Assembly: GCA_047975215.1 (NCBI GenBank)
Contig: JBKEDD010000130.1
Span: 1-64,000 of the forward strand
DNA: 64,000 nucleotides
Reading direction: 5' to 3'
From: JAGRMG01 sp047975215
Lineage (GTDB): Bacteria > Pseudomonadota > Alphaproteobacteria > Rhodobacterales > Rhodobacteraceae
Part shown: positions 1 through 8,997 of the stretch, in pieces
How the letters are laid out: the number at the start of each line of letters is the position of its first letter
How positions within the stretch are numbered: the first letter of the stretch is position 1
Notes under the pieces: model-generated
The model's input: the letters and a program-made list of their open reading frames with translations, nothing else
Database searches by the model: none
Told to the model about the DNA's origin: nothing
Program-made: the position numbers and the translations under genes

Positions 1-2
1 AC

Positions 3-62
3 GTCGTCGGCATGAAGGCGGTGGACGCGCCCGATATCGATGCCGTCACCGGAAAGAAGTGA
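3..62 (+). CDS. C-terminal end of an unidentified protein (partial)
   Basis: An open frame enters from the left edge and ends at TGA 60-62, giving only 19 residues ending in DAVTGKK. The stop lies 7 bases before the gpt start, so it is probably the upstream gene of the same transcript. The fragment is too short to assign a family. Confidence 0.5.
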   Translation, partial: VVGMKAVDAPDIDAVTGKK

Positions 63-69
63 GCCCGCG

Positions 70-591
70 ATGAGCGACCGCCCCCGCCCCGACCGCCTGC
101 CGCACGAGAAGGGTTTCCACATAAGCTGGGACCAGATCCACCGCGACAGCCGGGCGCTCGCCTGGCGGCTGGACGGTCAGGGGCCACTGGAGGGGGGCGC
201 CTGGAAGGCGATCGTCGCCATCACCCGCGGCGGCATGGCCCCGGCGATGATCGTCAGCCGCGAACTGGACATCCGCACCGTCGATACCATTTCGATCAAG
301 TCCTACGACCATCAGGCGCAATCCGAAGCGAAGGTGCTGAAATCGCCGGATGCCGCGCTGATGGGCGACGGCACGGGCATCCTGATCGTCGACGATCTGG
401 TCGACAGCGGCAAGACGCTGGAAGTCGTGCGCGCGATGTTTCCCAGGGCGCATTTCGCAACCGTCTATGCCAAGCCCAAGGGCAAGCCGCAGGTCGATAC
501 CTACATAACCGAGGTCAGCCAGGACACCTGGATCTTCTTTCCCTGGGACATGGCGCTGCAATATGTCGAACCCTATCGCGGCCGGGACTAG
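70..591 (+). CDS. gpt: Xanthine(-guanine) phosphoribosyltransferase
   Basis: A 173-residue type I phosphoribosyltransferase of the usual length for bacterial Gpt. It should transfer the phosphoribosyl group of PRPP to xanthine or guanine in purine salvage, in the cytoplasm or at the inner face of the membrane. The PRPP-binding loop ILIVDDLVDSGKT lies at residues 104-116, an early ITRGGMAPA loop at 51-59, and the tail QDTWIFFPWD (151-160) matches the xanthine-specific tail of the E. coli enzyme. The frame is open further upstream, but the ATG at 70 is preferred because the upstream gene ends only at 62 and the protein then starts at the family position. Family is sure; xanthine versus guanine preference is inferred. 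Confidence 0.93.
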   Translation: MSDRPRPDRLPHEKGFHISWDQIHRDSRALAWRLDGQGPLEGGAWKAIVAITRGGMAPAMIVSRELDIRTVDTISIKSYDHQAQSEAKVLKSPDAALMGDGTGILIVDDLVDSGKTLEVVRAMFPRAHFATVYAKPKGKPQVDTYITEVSQDTWIFFPWDMALQYVEPYRGRD

Positions 592-681
592 CCGCGCACA
601 CCCGCGCGTGCGGGGCCGTCCTTCGCGACAATGCCGCTCCGGCCCGATGCGCGGCCGGGCCAGCAGCCAAAGGCGCCGAAC

Positions 682-1857
682 ATGAACCGCAGCCGGACCG
701 ATGCCACCTTCCCCTCGCCGATCTCGCAAGCCAATAGCTGGCGCGAGGGTGTGCGGTTCGCGCCCGAACGCCCGCTGATCAATGTCAGCCAGGCCGCCCC
801 GGTCGACCCGCCTCCAGCGGCCCTGAGGCAGGCCATCGCCGAAGCGATCCTGACCGATGACAGCACCCACCTATACGGCCCGGTGCTGGGGCTGCCCGCG
901 CTGCGCACGGCATTGGCCCGGCGGATCGCGCGCCAATATGGCGGTCGGGTCAACGCGGATCATGTGGCGATCACGGCGGGCTGCAACCAGGCATTCGCGG
1001 CGGCGCTGGCTGCCCTGGCCGGCGAAGGCGACGAGATCATCCTTCCAACCCCATGGTATTTCAATCACAAGATGTGGCTGGATATGTCCGGGGTGCGGGC
1101 CGTGGCGCTCCCCACGGGCGCGGACATGCTGCCCGACCCCGACGCGGCAGCGGCCCTGATCGGGCCGCGCACCCGCGCCATCGCGCTGGTTACGCCCAAC
1201 AACCCCGCGGGCGTCGAATATCCCGCCGGCCTGCTGCGCACCTTCTTCGATCTTGCCCGCGAACGCGGCCTGCGGCTGCTGGTGGACGAAACCTATCGCG
1301 ACTTCCACAGCCGCCCGGGAGCGCCCCACGACCTGTTCGCCGATGCCGCCTGGGACGAAACGCTGGTGCATCTCTACTCGTTTTCCAAGGCCTACCGGCT
1401 GACCGGGCACCGGGTCGGCGCGCTGGTCGCGGCGCCGGGCCTGCTTGGCGAGGCCGAGAAATTCCTCGACACCGTCACCATCTGCCCCAGCCAGATCGGC
1501 CAGCGTGCCGCCCTTTGGGGGATCGAAAACCTGGATCGCTGGCTTGCCGGCCAGCGCGACGAAATCCTTGCCCGCCGCGCCGCGATTTCCGACGGCTTCG
1601 GGCCGCTGGCCGGACGCGGCTGGCGGCTTCGGGGCCTGGGCGCCTATTTCGCCTATGTCGAACATCCATTCGAGATGGATTCGGACATGCTGGCGCGGCG
1701 TCTTGTGGCCGAGGCCGCCATCCTGCTGCTGCCGGCAAGCATGTTCGTGCCCGAAACCGACCCGACCGGCCGGCGCCGGTTGCGCATCGCCTTTGCCAAT
1801 CTCGACCGGGCCGGGATCGCGACCCTGTTTCAGCGGCTGCAAGGCCTGCCCTTCTGA
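682..1857 (+). CDS. PLP-dependent aminotransferase, class I/II
   Basis: A 391-residue fold-type I aminotransferase. Substrate glycine-rich region ITAGCNQAF at 97-105, the TPNNPAG loop at 171-177, VDETY at 201-205 (Asp202 pairs with the pyridine nitrogen), the Schiff-base lysine Lys236 in YSFSKAYRLTGHRVG, and Arg244 for phosphate binding are all visible. The open frame extends to 631, but ATG 682 is chosen because AAAGG precedes it and the extra N-terminal residues look non-conserved. It stands alone between gpt and the ppiD-trpE pair, so context does not reveal the amino donor or product. An aspartate/aromatic-type aminotransferase is the most likely broad class; substrate unknown. Confidence 0.85.
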   Translation: MNRSRTDATFPSPISQANSWREGVRFAPERPLINVSQAAPVDPPPAALRQAIAEAILTDDSTHLYGPVLGLPALRTALARRIARQYGGRVNADHVAITAGCNQAFAAALAALAGEGDEIILPTPWYFNHKMWLDMSGVRAVALPTGADMLPDPDAAAALIGPRTRAIALVTPNNPAGVEYPAGLLRTFFDLARERGLRLLVDETYRDFHSRPGAPHDLFADAAWDETLVHLYSFSKAYRLTGHRVGALVAAPGLLGEAEKFLDTVTICPSQIGQRAALWGIENLDRWLAGQRDEILARRAAISDGFGPLAGRGWRLRGLGAYFAYVEHPFEMDSDMLARRLVAEAAILLLPASMFVPETDPTGRRRLRIAFANLDRAGIATLFQRLQGLPF

Positions 1858-1933
1858 GCTTGCCCCGCTGCGGTGCGCATAATATGCAAGGGCGCGACAA
1901 CACCGGCGGTGAACCGCCGCATAAGGGGGCACC

Positions 1934-3778
1934 ATGGCCGCAAGGATCAAGAGCTTTTCGAAAACCTTCGTCTGGATCCTTCTGGGTTTGCTGATCGCGG
2001 GTCTCGCGGGCTTTGGCGCGCTCAACCTGAGCGGCACCGTGCGCACCGTGGCAACGGTGGGCGACCAGACCGTATCGGTCGACCAGTACGCGCGCGAGTT
2101 GCAGCGCGAGGTACGCGCGGTCGAGGCCCAGACCGGCCAGCCGATGCAATTGTCCCAGATCCGCGACTCCGGGCTTGACCGGGCGGTTCTGGCGCGCCTG
2201 ATCGCCCTGGCCTCGCTGGATAACGAAGTGGACCGGATCGGCATTTCGGTCGGCGACGCCAATCTTCAGAAGGAAATCGTCGAGATACCGGCCTTCCAGG
2301 GCCCGGACGGCAAGTTCGATCGCGACAGCTACAAGTTTCAACTGGAACAGGCCGGCCTGAACGAAACCGAATTCGAGACCGATCTGCGCGCCGAAGCCGC
2401 GCGCACGCTGGTTCAGGGCGCGATCGTCGCCGGGGTGGCGATGCCATCCGCGATGACGGACACGCTTGTCGATTACGTTGCCGCGCGGCGCAGCTTTACC
2501 ATGGCGGTGCTGACGGCGCAGGCCCTGCCCGGCGCCCTGCCCGACCCGTCCGCCGACGACCTGCGCGCCTGGTACGACGCGCATCCCGACCGCTATGTCC
2601 TGCCCGAGACCAAGCGCATCACCTATGCGCTGCTTGGCCCCGAAATGGTGATCGACCAGGTGGAACCCGACGAGGACGCGGTGCGAAGGCTGTATGCCGA
2701 ACGTTCCGACGAATTCGACATTCCCGAACGGCGGCTGGTTGAACGGCTGGTCTTTGCCGACGAAACCGCAGCCAAGGACGCCAAGGCGCAGCTCGAGGTT
2801 GGCGGAACCACGTTCGAGAAACTGGTGGAGGACCGCGGCCTTGGTCTGGCCGATGTGGATATGGGCGACGTGACGGCCGACGATCTGGGCGCGGCCGGCG
2901 GGCCGGTCTTTGCCGCCGAAACCGGCGAAGTGGTCGGCCCGCTGCCCTCGGATCTGGGGCCGGCCCTGTTTCGGGTCAACGGCAAGTTGGCGGCCCGTCT
3001 GACCGACTTCGAGGATGCCGCGCCCGAATTGCGCGACGAACTGGCCGGCGAACGCGCCCGCCGCATGATCGAGGCACGCGCCGAGAACATCAACGATCTG
3101 CTGGCGGGCGGCGCAACGCTGGAGGATCTGGCGGCCGAAGCCGGAATGGAACTGGGCCATGTCGACTGGAGCGAAGAAGCCTCGGAAGGGATCGCCGCCT
3201 ATGACGCCTTCCGCAGCGCCGCGCAGGCGGTCACGGCAGGCGACTACCCCGAGGCCGCGTTCCTGGAAGACGGCGGCCTGTTCGCGCTGCGGCTGGACGA
3301 GGTGTTGCCCGAACGCCCCCAGCCCTTCGAGGACGCCCGCGAAAAAGTCATCGCCGACTGGACCCTGGCACAGACCGAAACCGCCCTGCGCAAGCGGGCC
3401 GACGAGGTGCTTGCCGATCTGGAGGGGGACGGCGATTTCGCATCGACCGGGCTGGATGTACGCAGCGAAACCGGCCTGACCCGCAGCGCCTATCTGGAGG
3501 ACACCCCGCCCGATCTCATGACGCAGGTGTTTCAGATGGAGCCCGGCGAATTGCGGATCGTTGCCGCCGGCGTGCAGGCCATTATCGTGCGCCTGGACGA
3601 GGTGCTGCCGCCCGATCAATCCGCGGAACTGACGGCGATGCGGCAGGCAATCGCCCAACAGATGAATCAGGCGCTGGGACAGGCCCTGTTTGATGCCTAT
3701 GTCTATGACGCCCAGACCCTCGCCCGCCCGATGCTGGATCAACAGGCGTTGAACGCGGTTCAGGCGAACTTTCGCTAG
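1934..3778 (+). CDS. ppiD: PpiD/SurA-type membrane-anchored peptidyl-prolyl isomerase
   Basis: 614 residues, the usual length of PpiD. A single N-terminal membrane segment (about 12-32) anchors a long periplasmic part. Then come a SurA_N-like helical domain (about 35-200), a parvulin-like rotamase region (about 235-355) and a second C-terminal helical region that closes the chaperone fold. The parvulin segment is divergent, as in many PpiD proteins, so catalytic activity is uncertain and a holdase role for newly exported proteins is the safer statement. It lies 12 bp before trpE and probably shares its transcript, an arrangement I recall from many Rhodobacterales. The region before the start contains a small hairpin (CGGCGG/CCGCCG) near 1902-1918. 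Confidence 0.85.
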   Translation: MAARIKSFSKTFVWILLGLLIAGLAGFGALNLSGTVRTVATVGDQTVSVDQYARELQREVRAVEAQTGQPMQLSQIRDSGLDRAVLARLIALASLDNEVDRIGISVGDANLQKEIVEIPAFQGPDGKFDRDSYKFQLEQAGLNETEFETDLRAEAARTLVQGAIVAGVAMPSAMTDTLVDYVAARRSFTMAVLTAQALPGALPDPSADDLRAWYDAHPDRYVLPETKRITYALLGPEMVIDQVEPDEDAVRRLYAERSDEFDIPERRLVERLVFADETAAKDAKAQLEVGGTTFEKLVEDRGLGLADVDMGDVTADDLGAAGGPVFAAETGEVVGPLPSDLGPALFRVNGKLAARLTDFEDAAPELRDELAGERARRMIEARAENINDLLAGGATLEDLAAEAGMELGHVDWSEEASEGIAAYDAFRSAAQAVTAGDYPEAAFLEDGGLFALRLDEVLPERPQPFEDAREKVIADWTLAQTETALRKRADEVLADLEGDGDFASTGLDVRSETGLTRSAYLEDTPPDLMTQVFQMEPGELRIVAAGVQAIIVRLDEVLPPDQSAELTAMRQAIAQQMNQALGQALFDAYVYDAQTLARPMLDQQALNAVQANFR

Positions 3779-3790
3779 GGGCCCGGTGAC

Positions 3791-5302
3791 ATGGCGCTGA
3801 CACCCGATTTCGACAGTTTCGCCCGGGGCTATGAGGCCGGGCGCAATCAGGTGGTTCATACCAGACTGGCCGCCGATCTGGACACACCGGTTTCGCTGAT
3901 GCTGAAACTGGCTGGCGGCGCCGAGAACGCCTTCATGCTCGAATCCGTGACCGGCGGCGAGGTACGCGGGCGCTATTCGATCATCGGCCTGAAACCCGAT
4001 CTGCTTTGGCGCTGCAAGGGCGCGCATTCGGCGCTGAACCGGCAGGCGCGGTTCGACCCGGACAGTTTTTGCGCCCAGGACGGCAATCCGCTGGACAACC
4101 TGCGTGCACTACTGGCCGAAAGCCGGATCGACCTGCCCGAGGATCTGCCGCAGGCGGCGGCAGGGCTGTTTGGCTATCTCGGCTACGACATGGTCCGGCT
4201 GGTCGAAGACCTGCCCGACATCAACCCCGACCCTCTGGGCCTGCCCGACGCGTTGCTGCTGCGGCCATCGGTGGTGGCGGTTCTGGACGGCGTCAAGGGC
4301 GAGGTCGCGGTGGTGTCTCCGGCCTGGGTCAGCGAGGGCCAAAGCGCGCGGGCGGCATATGCCCAGGCGGCCGAGCGGGTGATGGACGCGGTCCGCGACC
4401 TCGACCGCACGATGCCATCGGAAACACGCGGCCTGGGCGAGGCTCACGAGATCGGCGCGCCGGTCAGCAACTTCACCCATGAGGGTTACAAGCAGGCGGT
4501 CACCAGGGCCAAGGAGTATATCCGCGCCGGGGACATCTTTCAGGTGGTACCGGCACAACGCTGGACGCAGGATTTTCACGAACCGCCCTTTGCGCTTTAC
4601 CGCAGCCTGCGCCGCACCAACCCGTCGCCGTTCATGTTCTATTTCAATTTCGGCGGCTTCCAGGTCGTCGGGGCCAGCCCGGAAATTCTCGTGCGCGTCT
4701 TCGGCAACCAGGTAACGATCCGGCCGATCGCGGGCACCCGGCCGCGCGGGGCCACGCCGCAAGAGGACCGCGCGCTAGAGGCCGATCTGCTGGCCGACGA
4801 AAAGGAACTGGCCGAACATCTGATGCTGCTGGATCTGGGCCGCAACGATTGTGGCCGGGTGTCCAGAACCGGCACGGTACGGCCGACCGAGCAATTCATC
4901 ATCGAACGCTATTCCCACGTCATGCACATCGTGTCGAACGTGGTCGGCGAACTGGCCGAGGGGTGCGACGCGCTGGATGCGTTCTTTGCCGGAATGCCCG
5001 CCGGTACGGTCAGCGGCGCGCCCAAGGTACGCGCGATGCAGATCATCGACGAACTGGAGCCCGAGAAGCGCGGGCTGTATGGTGGCGGCGTCGGCTATTT
5101 CTCGGCGGGCGGGGACATGGACATGTGCATCGCCCTGCGCACCGCCATCGTGAAGAACCGCAAGCTCTATATCCAGGCCGGTGGCGGTGTCGTGCACGAC
5201 AGCGACCCCGAGGCCGAGTATCGCGAAACGGTGCACAAGTCCGAAGCCATCCGCCGCGCGGCCCAAGACGCGGCGCGTTTCGCGGGCGGCGGCAACCGCT
5301 GA
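3791..5302 (+). CDS. trpE: Anthranilate synthase component I
   Basis: 503 residues, full length for the large subunit of anthranilate synthase, which with TrpG converts chorismate and glutamine to anthranilate in the first step of tryptophan synthesis. The chorismate-binding domain carries the family blocks VVGASPEILVRV, IAGTRPRG, LLDLGRNDCGRV and PAGTVSGAPKVRAMQIIDE. The glutamine amidotransferase partner trpG sits about 19 kb downstream with trpD and trpC. The gene follows ppiD by 12 bp, so there is no room for a trp leader-peptide attenuator directly in front of it. A hairpin follows the stop codon. Confidence 0.97.
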   Translation: MALTPDFDSFARGYEAGRNQVVHTRLAADLDTPVSLMLKLAGGAENAFMLESVTGGEVRGRYSIIGLKPDLLWRCKGAHSALNRQARFDPDSFCAQDGNPLDNLRALLAESRIDLPEDLPQAAAGLFGYLGYDMVRLVEDLPDINPDPLGLPDALLLRPSVVAVLDGVKGEVAVVSPAWVSEGQSARAAYAQAAERVMDAVRDLDRTMPSETRGLGEAHEIGAPVSNFTHEGYKQAVTRAKEYIRAGDIFQVVPAQRWTQDFHEPPFALYRSLRRTNPSPFMFYFNFGGFQVVGASPEILVRVFGNQVTIRPIAGTRPRGATPQEDRALEADLLADEKELAEHLMLLDLGRNDCGRVSRTGTVRPTEQFIIERYSHVMHIVSNVVGELAEGCDALDAFFAGMPAGTVSGAPKVRAMQIIDELEPEKRGLYGGGVGYFSAGGDMDMCIALRTAIVKNRKLYIQAGGGVVHDSDPEAEYRETVHKSEAIRRAAQDAARFAGGGNR

Positions 5303-5308
5303 GAGGTG

Positions 5309-5331
5309 CGCCCAAGGCAGAGCCTTCGGCG
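5309..5331 (+). terminator. Stem-loop after trpE
   Basis: Six bases after the trpE stop, CGCC/GGCG and AAGGC/GCCTT form a stem with one C:C mismatch and an AGA loop. No T-run follows, so it may be a Rho-assisted terminator or a 3' mRNA stabiliser. Confidence 0.45.
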
Positions 5332-5438
5332 CGTGGGCGTGAGGAAACCGCCATGTGGAAGAACGGTGCTTCAAGCATCAGCCATAACGGGAACGTGCCC
5401 GCCCCGCTTGCAAGGCTGGTCCGGCGGGTGCCGGCCGC

Positions 5439-6065
5439 TCAGCTGCCCCAGATTTTCAGGACGTAGTTGCGTGTTTCCTCATAGGGCGGCACGCCGCCAT
5501 GCTCGCGCACCGCGTCGGGTCCGGCATTGTAGGCGGCCAGCGCCAGGCGCCAGTCTTTGAAGGTGCGGTACTGGCGGGACAGATAGCGCGCGCCGCCATC
5601 GAGGTTCTGATAGGGATCGTTCGGATCGACCCCCAGCCGCCGCGCGGTTTCGGGCATCAGTTGCGCCAGCCCCAGCGCGCCCTTGTGCGACTTGGCGTTG
5701 GGGTTCCAGTTCGATTCCTGCTGCACCAGCCGCAGGAACAGATCCACCGGAATCCGGTGGCGCAAGGCCGCCTCGCGCGCCATCGCCAGATATTCGCCGC
5801 GATAGCGCCCGCTATAGGGCAGCGGCCCCAGACCCGAAACCTGGGCCGAAGGCGGCAGCAGGCGGACCGAGTTTGAGTATTGCGAGGCCGCGCGGGTATC
5901 GAGCACCCTGGTCTGTGAGTTGAACAGCTTGCGTTGCGCCTTGGTGGCGAACATGTCGGCCGCCACGGGCGGCGCCGACCCCATGGCCACCAGCCCCGTC
6001 GCCGCCATTGCGGCCAGGAACCGCCCCAGCGGCGCGTTCACCATCCCGGTTGCGAACCAGCGCAT
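5439..6065 (-). CDS. Lytic transglycosylase, SLT domain
   Basis: A 208-residue exported lytic murein transglycosylase, predicted to cut the MurNAc-GlcNAc bond of peptidoglycan with formation of 1,6-anhydro-MurNAc. The N-terminus (up to about residue 37) is a signal peptide ending in VAAD. The SLT core starts near residue 100; the catalytic glutamate is Glu117 in VQQESNW, followed by KGALGLAQLMPETA (128-141) and the AYNAGPDAV block. No peptidoglycan-binding domain is present, typical of the short family-1 transglycosylases. It converges with trpE. A second start at residue 8 (MVNAPLG) would give an equally good signal peptide. Confidence 0.9.
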   Translation of the reverse strand: MRWFATGMVNAPLGRFLAAMAATGLVAMGSAPPVAADMFATKAQRKLFNSQTRVLDTRAASQYSNSVRLLPPSAQVSGLGPLPYSGRYRGEYLAMAREAALRHRIPVDLFLRLVQQESNWNPNAKSHKGALGLAQLMPETARRLGVDPNDPYQNLDGGARYLSRQYRTFKDWRLALAAYNAGPDAVREHGGVPPYEETRNYVLKIWGS

Positions 6066-6273
6066 CAGTCACGGCCCTGCCCGTTTCACCTCGGCGCGCA
6101 TATTACAGGGATTGGCGGCGAAGAAAAGCGTAACCGGCCGGCCATACGCGCCCGCGATCTGGAAACACGAGGTCAGTAACCGTATTTAAACCAAGTGGCG
6201 GGACGTATAGGATCGACCCGCGCCGATCGCCCAGATTCGCCGCGCGCAACGCAAACAGGGAACGGAAAACGCC

Positions 6274-6756
6274 ATGGCCGGTTCAGTCAACAAAGTCATT
6301 CTCATCGGCAATCTCGGCCGCGATCCCGAAGTGCGGACATTTCCCGATGGCGGCAAGCTGTGCAACCTGCGCATCGCCACGTCGGAGAACTGGAAGGACC
6401 GCAATACCGGCGAACGGCGCGAACGCACCGAATGGCACAATGTCGTGCTGCGCGGCGACGGTCTGGTGCGGGTTGCCGAACAATACCTGCGCAAGGGCAG
6501 CAAGATCTATGTCGAAGGCCAGTTGCAGACACGCAAATGGCAGGACCAGAGCGGCCAGGACAGGTATTCCACCGATGTAGTGGTCGCCGGGCTGGGCGGC
6601 GTGATGACCATGCTTGACGGGCGCGATGGCGGCGGCGGCAGCCAGGGCGGTGGCGTGTACGACCGCGGCCAGCAGGACGATCCCTATGGCGACAGCATGG
6701 GCGACAGGCGCGGCCCCGCCTCGCGCGATATCGAGGACGATGAGATACCGTTCTAG
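6274..6756 (+). CDS. ssb: Single-stranded DNA-binding protein
   Basis: 160 residues. The OB-fold (about 1-112) begins with MAGSVNKVILIGNLGRDPEV and contains the WHNVVL and RKGSKIYVEGQL blocks. A glycine/aspartate-rich disordered linker follows, and the protein ends in the conserved acidic tip DDEIPF that recruits replication and repair partners. It acts as a homotetramer that coats single-stranded DNA in replication, recombination and SOS repair. The gene is divergent from the lytic transglycosylase across a 208-bp gap. I looked for an SOS box (GAAC-N7-GAAC) in that gap and did not find one. Confidence 0.97.
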   Translation: MAGSVNKVILIGNLGRDPEVRTFPDGGKLCNLRIATSENWKDRNTGERRERTEWHNVVLRGDGLVRVAEQYLRKGSKIYVEGQLQTRKWQDQSGQDRYSTDVVVAGLGGVMTMLDGRDGGGGSQGGGVYDRGQQDDPYGDSMGDRRGPASRDIEDDEIPF

Positions 6757-6798
6757 GGCCGCCCGCCGGCGCCCGGACCCCGTTGAAAGGCGCGCAAC

Positions 6799-7872
6799 AT
6801 GACCTGGTCGTTTTCGCTGGGCCGGCTGTTCGGCTCGGAACTGCGGGTGCACGTCACCTTCTTGCTGTTGCTGGGCTGGGTCGGTTTTGCCGCCTATTCC
6901 GCCGATGGCTGGGCCGGCGCGCTCCACAACATCCTGTTCGTGCTGGCGCTGTTTGCCTGTGTCGTTGCGCATGAATATGGCCACGCGCTGACGGCGCGCC
7001 GCTATGGCATCCGGACGCCCGACATCACGCTTTTGCCGATCGGCGGCATGGCGCGGCTTGAACGGATGCCGGAAAACCCGCGCCAGGAAATCGCGGTGGC
7101 GCTGGCCGGCCCGGCGGTCAACGTCGCGATCTGGGGGATTCTGGTCGCCGGGTTCGGGGCCCGCCCCGGCCCGGATTCCCTGTCGCAGATCGACCTGACC
7201 GGCGGCAGCTTTCTGGCGCAACTGGCGGTGGTCAACCTGTTTCTGGCGGTGTTCAACATGATTCCGGCCTTTCCGATGGATGGCGGGCGGGTGTTCCGGG
7301 CATTACTGTGCCTGCGGATGGACCGCGTATCGGCCACCCGCATCGCGGCCACTGCCGGGCAGATCGTGGCCTTTCTGCTTGGCTTCTGGGGTCTGAGTTC
7401 GGGCAACCCGGTGCTGGTGCTGGTCGCGCTGTTCGTGTTCATCGCCGCCAATGCCGAAAACCAGGATGTGAACATGCGCTCGGTTGCGCGCCGTCTGGTA
7501 GCGCGCGACGCCATGATTACGCATTTCGAAAGCCTGACGCCCGAGGACAGTATCGAAATGGCCGCGTCCGAACTGATCCGCACCACCCAGCACGAGTTTC
7601 CGGTGCTGCGCCCCGATGGCACGCTGGCGGGTTTCGTCACCCGCACGGCGCTGTTTGCGGCACTGGCCGGGGATGAACCCCGCTCGCGCCCGGTGAGCGG
7701 GATCATGGATGCCACGATACCGCAGATGACGTTGGGCGCCGGGCTGGAAACGGTTCTCGACGCGCTGTACGGCGGCGCCCCGGCGGTCGCCGTCTGCGAC
7801 CGGGGCGGGCGGATGGTCGGCTATGTCACCCGCGAGAACGTAGGCGAGCTGATGATTGTGAAGGGTCGTTGA
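6799..7872 (+). CDS. Site-2 protease family zinc metalloprotease with CBS domains
   Basis: A 357-residue intramembrane protease of the M50/SpoIVFB group. The zinc-binding HEYGH is at 58-62 inside the second hydrophobic segment, and the third zinc ligand is Asp161 in NMIPAFPMDGGR. At least five hydrophobic segments occupy residues 1-225. The C-terminal 130 residues form a CBS pair (DAMITHFESL... and the SGIMDATIP half), which usually senses adenine nucleotides. Substrate unknown: family members cut membrane-bound anti-sigma factors or transcription factors. It follows ssb by 42 bp. Its TGA sits in a palindrome shared with the stop codon of aroB. Confidence 0.9.
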   Translation: MTWSFSLGRLFGSELRVHVTFLLLLGWVGFAAYSADGWAGALHNILFVLALFACVVAHEYGHALTARRYGIRTPDITLLPIGGMARLERMPENPRQEIAVALAGPAVNVAIWGILVAGFGARPGPDSLSQIDLTGGSFLAQLAVVNLFLAVFNMIPAFPMDGGRVFRALLCLRMDRVSATRIAATAGQIVAFLLGFWGLSSGNPVLVLVALFVFIAANAENQDVNMRSVARRLVARDAMITHFESLTPEDSIEMAASELIRTTQHEFPVLRPDGTLAGFVTRTALFAALAGDEPRSRPVSGIMDATIPQMTLGAGLETVLDALYGGAPAVAVCDRGGRMVGYVTRENVGELMIVKGR

Positions 7873-7890
7873 TATAGTTCCATATCAACG
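7867..7890. terminator. Bidirectional hairpin between two convergent genes
   Basis: A perfect 9-bp inverted repeat, CGTTGATAT / ATATCAACG, with a 6-base loop (AGTTCC, 7876-7881). The TGA codons of both convergent genes (7870-7872 plus strand, 7885-7887 minus strand) lie inside the two arms. No U-tract on either side. Probably a compact bidirectional 3' end. Confidence 0.6.
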
Positions 7891-8997
7891 GCTTGCAAGC
7901 GCATCTTCAAGAACGTTCAGCACCGCCTCGCGCGGCACGTCCGAGGTGACGAAGGCGGCGCCGATACCGCGTACCAGAACGAAACGCAATTGCCCGTCCA
8001 CGACCTTCTTGTCCTGCGCCATGAGATCGAGAAGCGCCCCGGCGCCGGGCAGGTCGCCCGGAATGTCGGCCAGGTCGGTCTTCATGCCCATCGCGCGCAG
8101 ATGCGCACGCAGGCGGCCGGGATCTTCCTGCGCGCACAGACCCAGACGCGCCGACAACTCGAAAGCCAGCGCACAGCCCACCGCGACGCCCTCGCCATGC
8201 AGCAGCCGTCCGCCATAGCCCGTCGCGGCCTCGAGCGCATGACCGAACGTATGTCCGAGGTTCAGCAGCGCGCGGTCGCCCTGCTCGGTCTCGTCGCGGG
8301 CGACGATATCGGCCTTCATCCGTACCGAACGCGTCACCGCCCGGACCCGTGCCGCCCTGTCCCCCCGGGCCAGCGCCGGGCCGTGCGCCTCGAGCCAGTC
8401 AAAGAACGCGCCATCCCCCAGCAGGCCGTATTTCACCACCTCGCCATAGCCGGCCAGGAAATCGCGGGGCGGCAGCGTATCCAGCACGGCGGTATCGGCC
8501 AACACCAGCGACGGCTGGTGAAAGGCCCCGATCAGGTTCTTGCCCTGTTCCGCGTTGATGCCGGTCTTGCCGCCGACCGAACTGTCCACCTGCGCCAGCA
8601 GCGAGGTCGGGATCTGCACGAAACGCACGCCGCGGCGCAATACGGCAGCGGCAAAGCCCGCCAGATCGCCGATCACGCCGCCGCCCAGCGCGATAACGAT
8701 GTCGTTCCGCTCGACCTTGCGGTCCAGCAGCCAGCCCACCGCGCGCTGCAGTTGCGCCCAGTCCTTGGTCGCCTCGCCCGGCGGCAGCGCCAGCGCGTCA
8801 ACGCCGACCCCGGCACCATGCAGCGCCGCGCGCAGGGGTTCCAGATGCAGCCCGGCCACGGTTTCATCGCTCAGCACCGCAACCCGTGGTCTTGCCAGAA
8901 GCGGCGCGATCAGCGCCCCCGCGTCGGCAATCAGGTCCGGGCCGATCACCACATCATAGGCGCGCTCGCCCAGCGCCACATGCACCTTTTCCCGCAT
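7885..8997 (-). CDS. aroB: 3-dehydroquinate synthase
   Basis: 370 residues, the usual size. It converts DAHP to 3-dehydroquinate (second step of the shikimate pathway) using NAD+ and a divalent metal. Visible family blocks are the NAD-binding GGGVIGDLAGFAAA, the segment QIPTSLLAQVDSSVGGKTGI, FLAGYGEVVKYGLL, and the metal ligands in NLGHTFGHALE. The open frame runs further upstream inside aroK, but ATG 8997 (MREKVHVALG) overlaps the aroK TGA as ATGA and fits the family N-terminus. The pair is translationally coupled. The pathway leads to chorismate, the substrate of trpE/trpG elsewhere in the window. Confidence 0.97.
   Translation of the reverse strand: MREKVHVALGERAYDVVIGPDLIADAGALIAPLLARPRVAVLSDETVAGLHLEPLRAALHGAGVGVDALALPPGEATKDWAQLQRAVGWLLDRKVERNDIVIALGGGVIGDLAGFAAAVLRRGVRFVQIPTSLLAQVDSSVGGKTGINAEQGKNLIGAFHQPSLVLADTAVLDTLPPRDFLAGYGEVVKYGLLGDGAFFDWLEAHGPALARGDRAARVRAVTRSVRMKADIVARDETEQGDRALLNLGHTFGHALEAATGYGGRLLHGEGVAVGCALAFELSARLGLCAQEDPGRLRAHLRAMGMKTDLADIPGDLPGAGALLDLMAQDKKVVDGQLRFVLVRGIGAAFVTSDVPREAVLNVLEDALASR

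Noticed and set aside
3779..3790. trp attenuator or leader peptide
   Set aside because: Only 12 bp separate ppiD and trpE, which leaves no space for a leader.
1475..4027. 850-codon open frame antisense to the aminotransferase, ppiD and trpE
   Set aside because: Shadow of well-supported genes on the other strand; no recognisable motif.
6066..6273. SOS box before ssb
   Set aside because: GAAC occurs near 6258 but no second GAAC at the N7 spacing.
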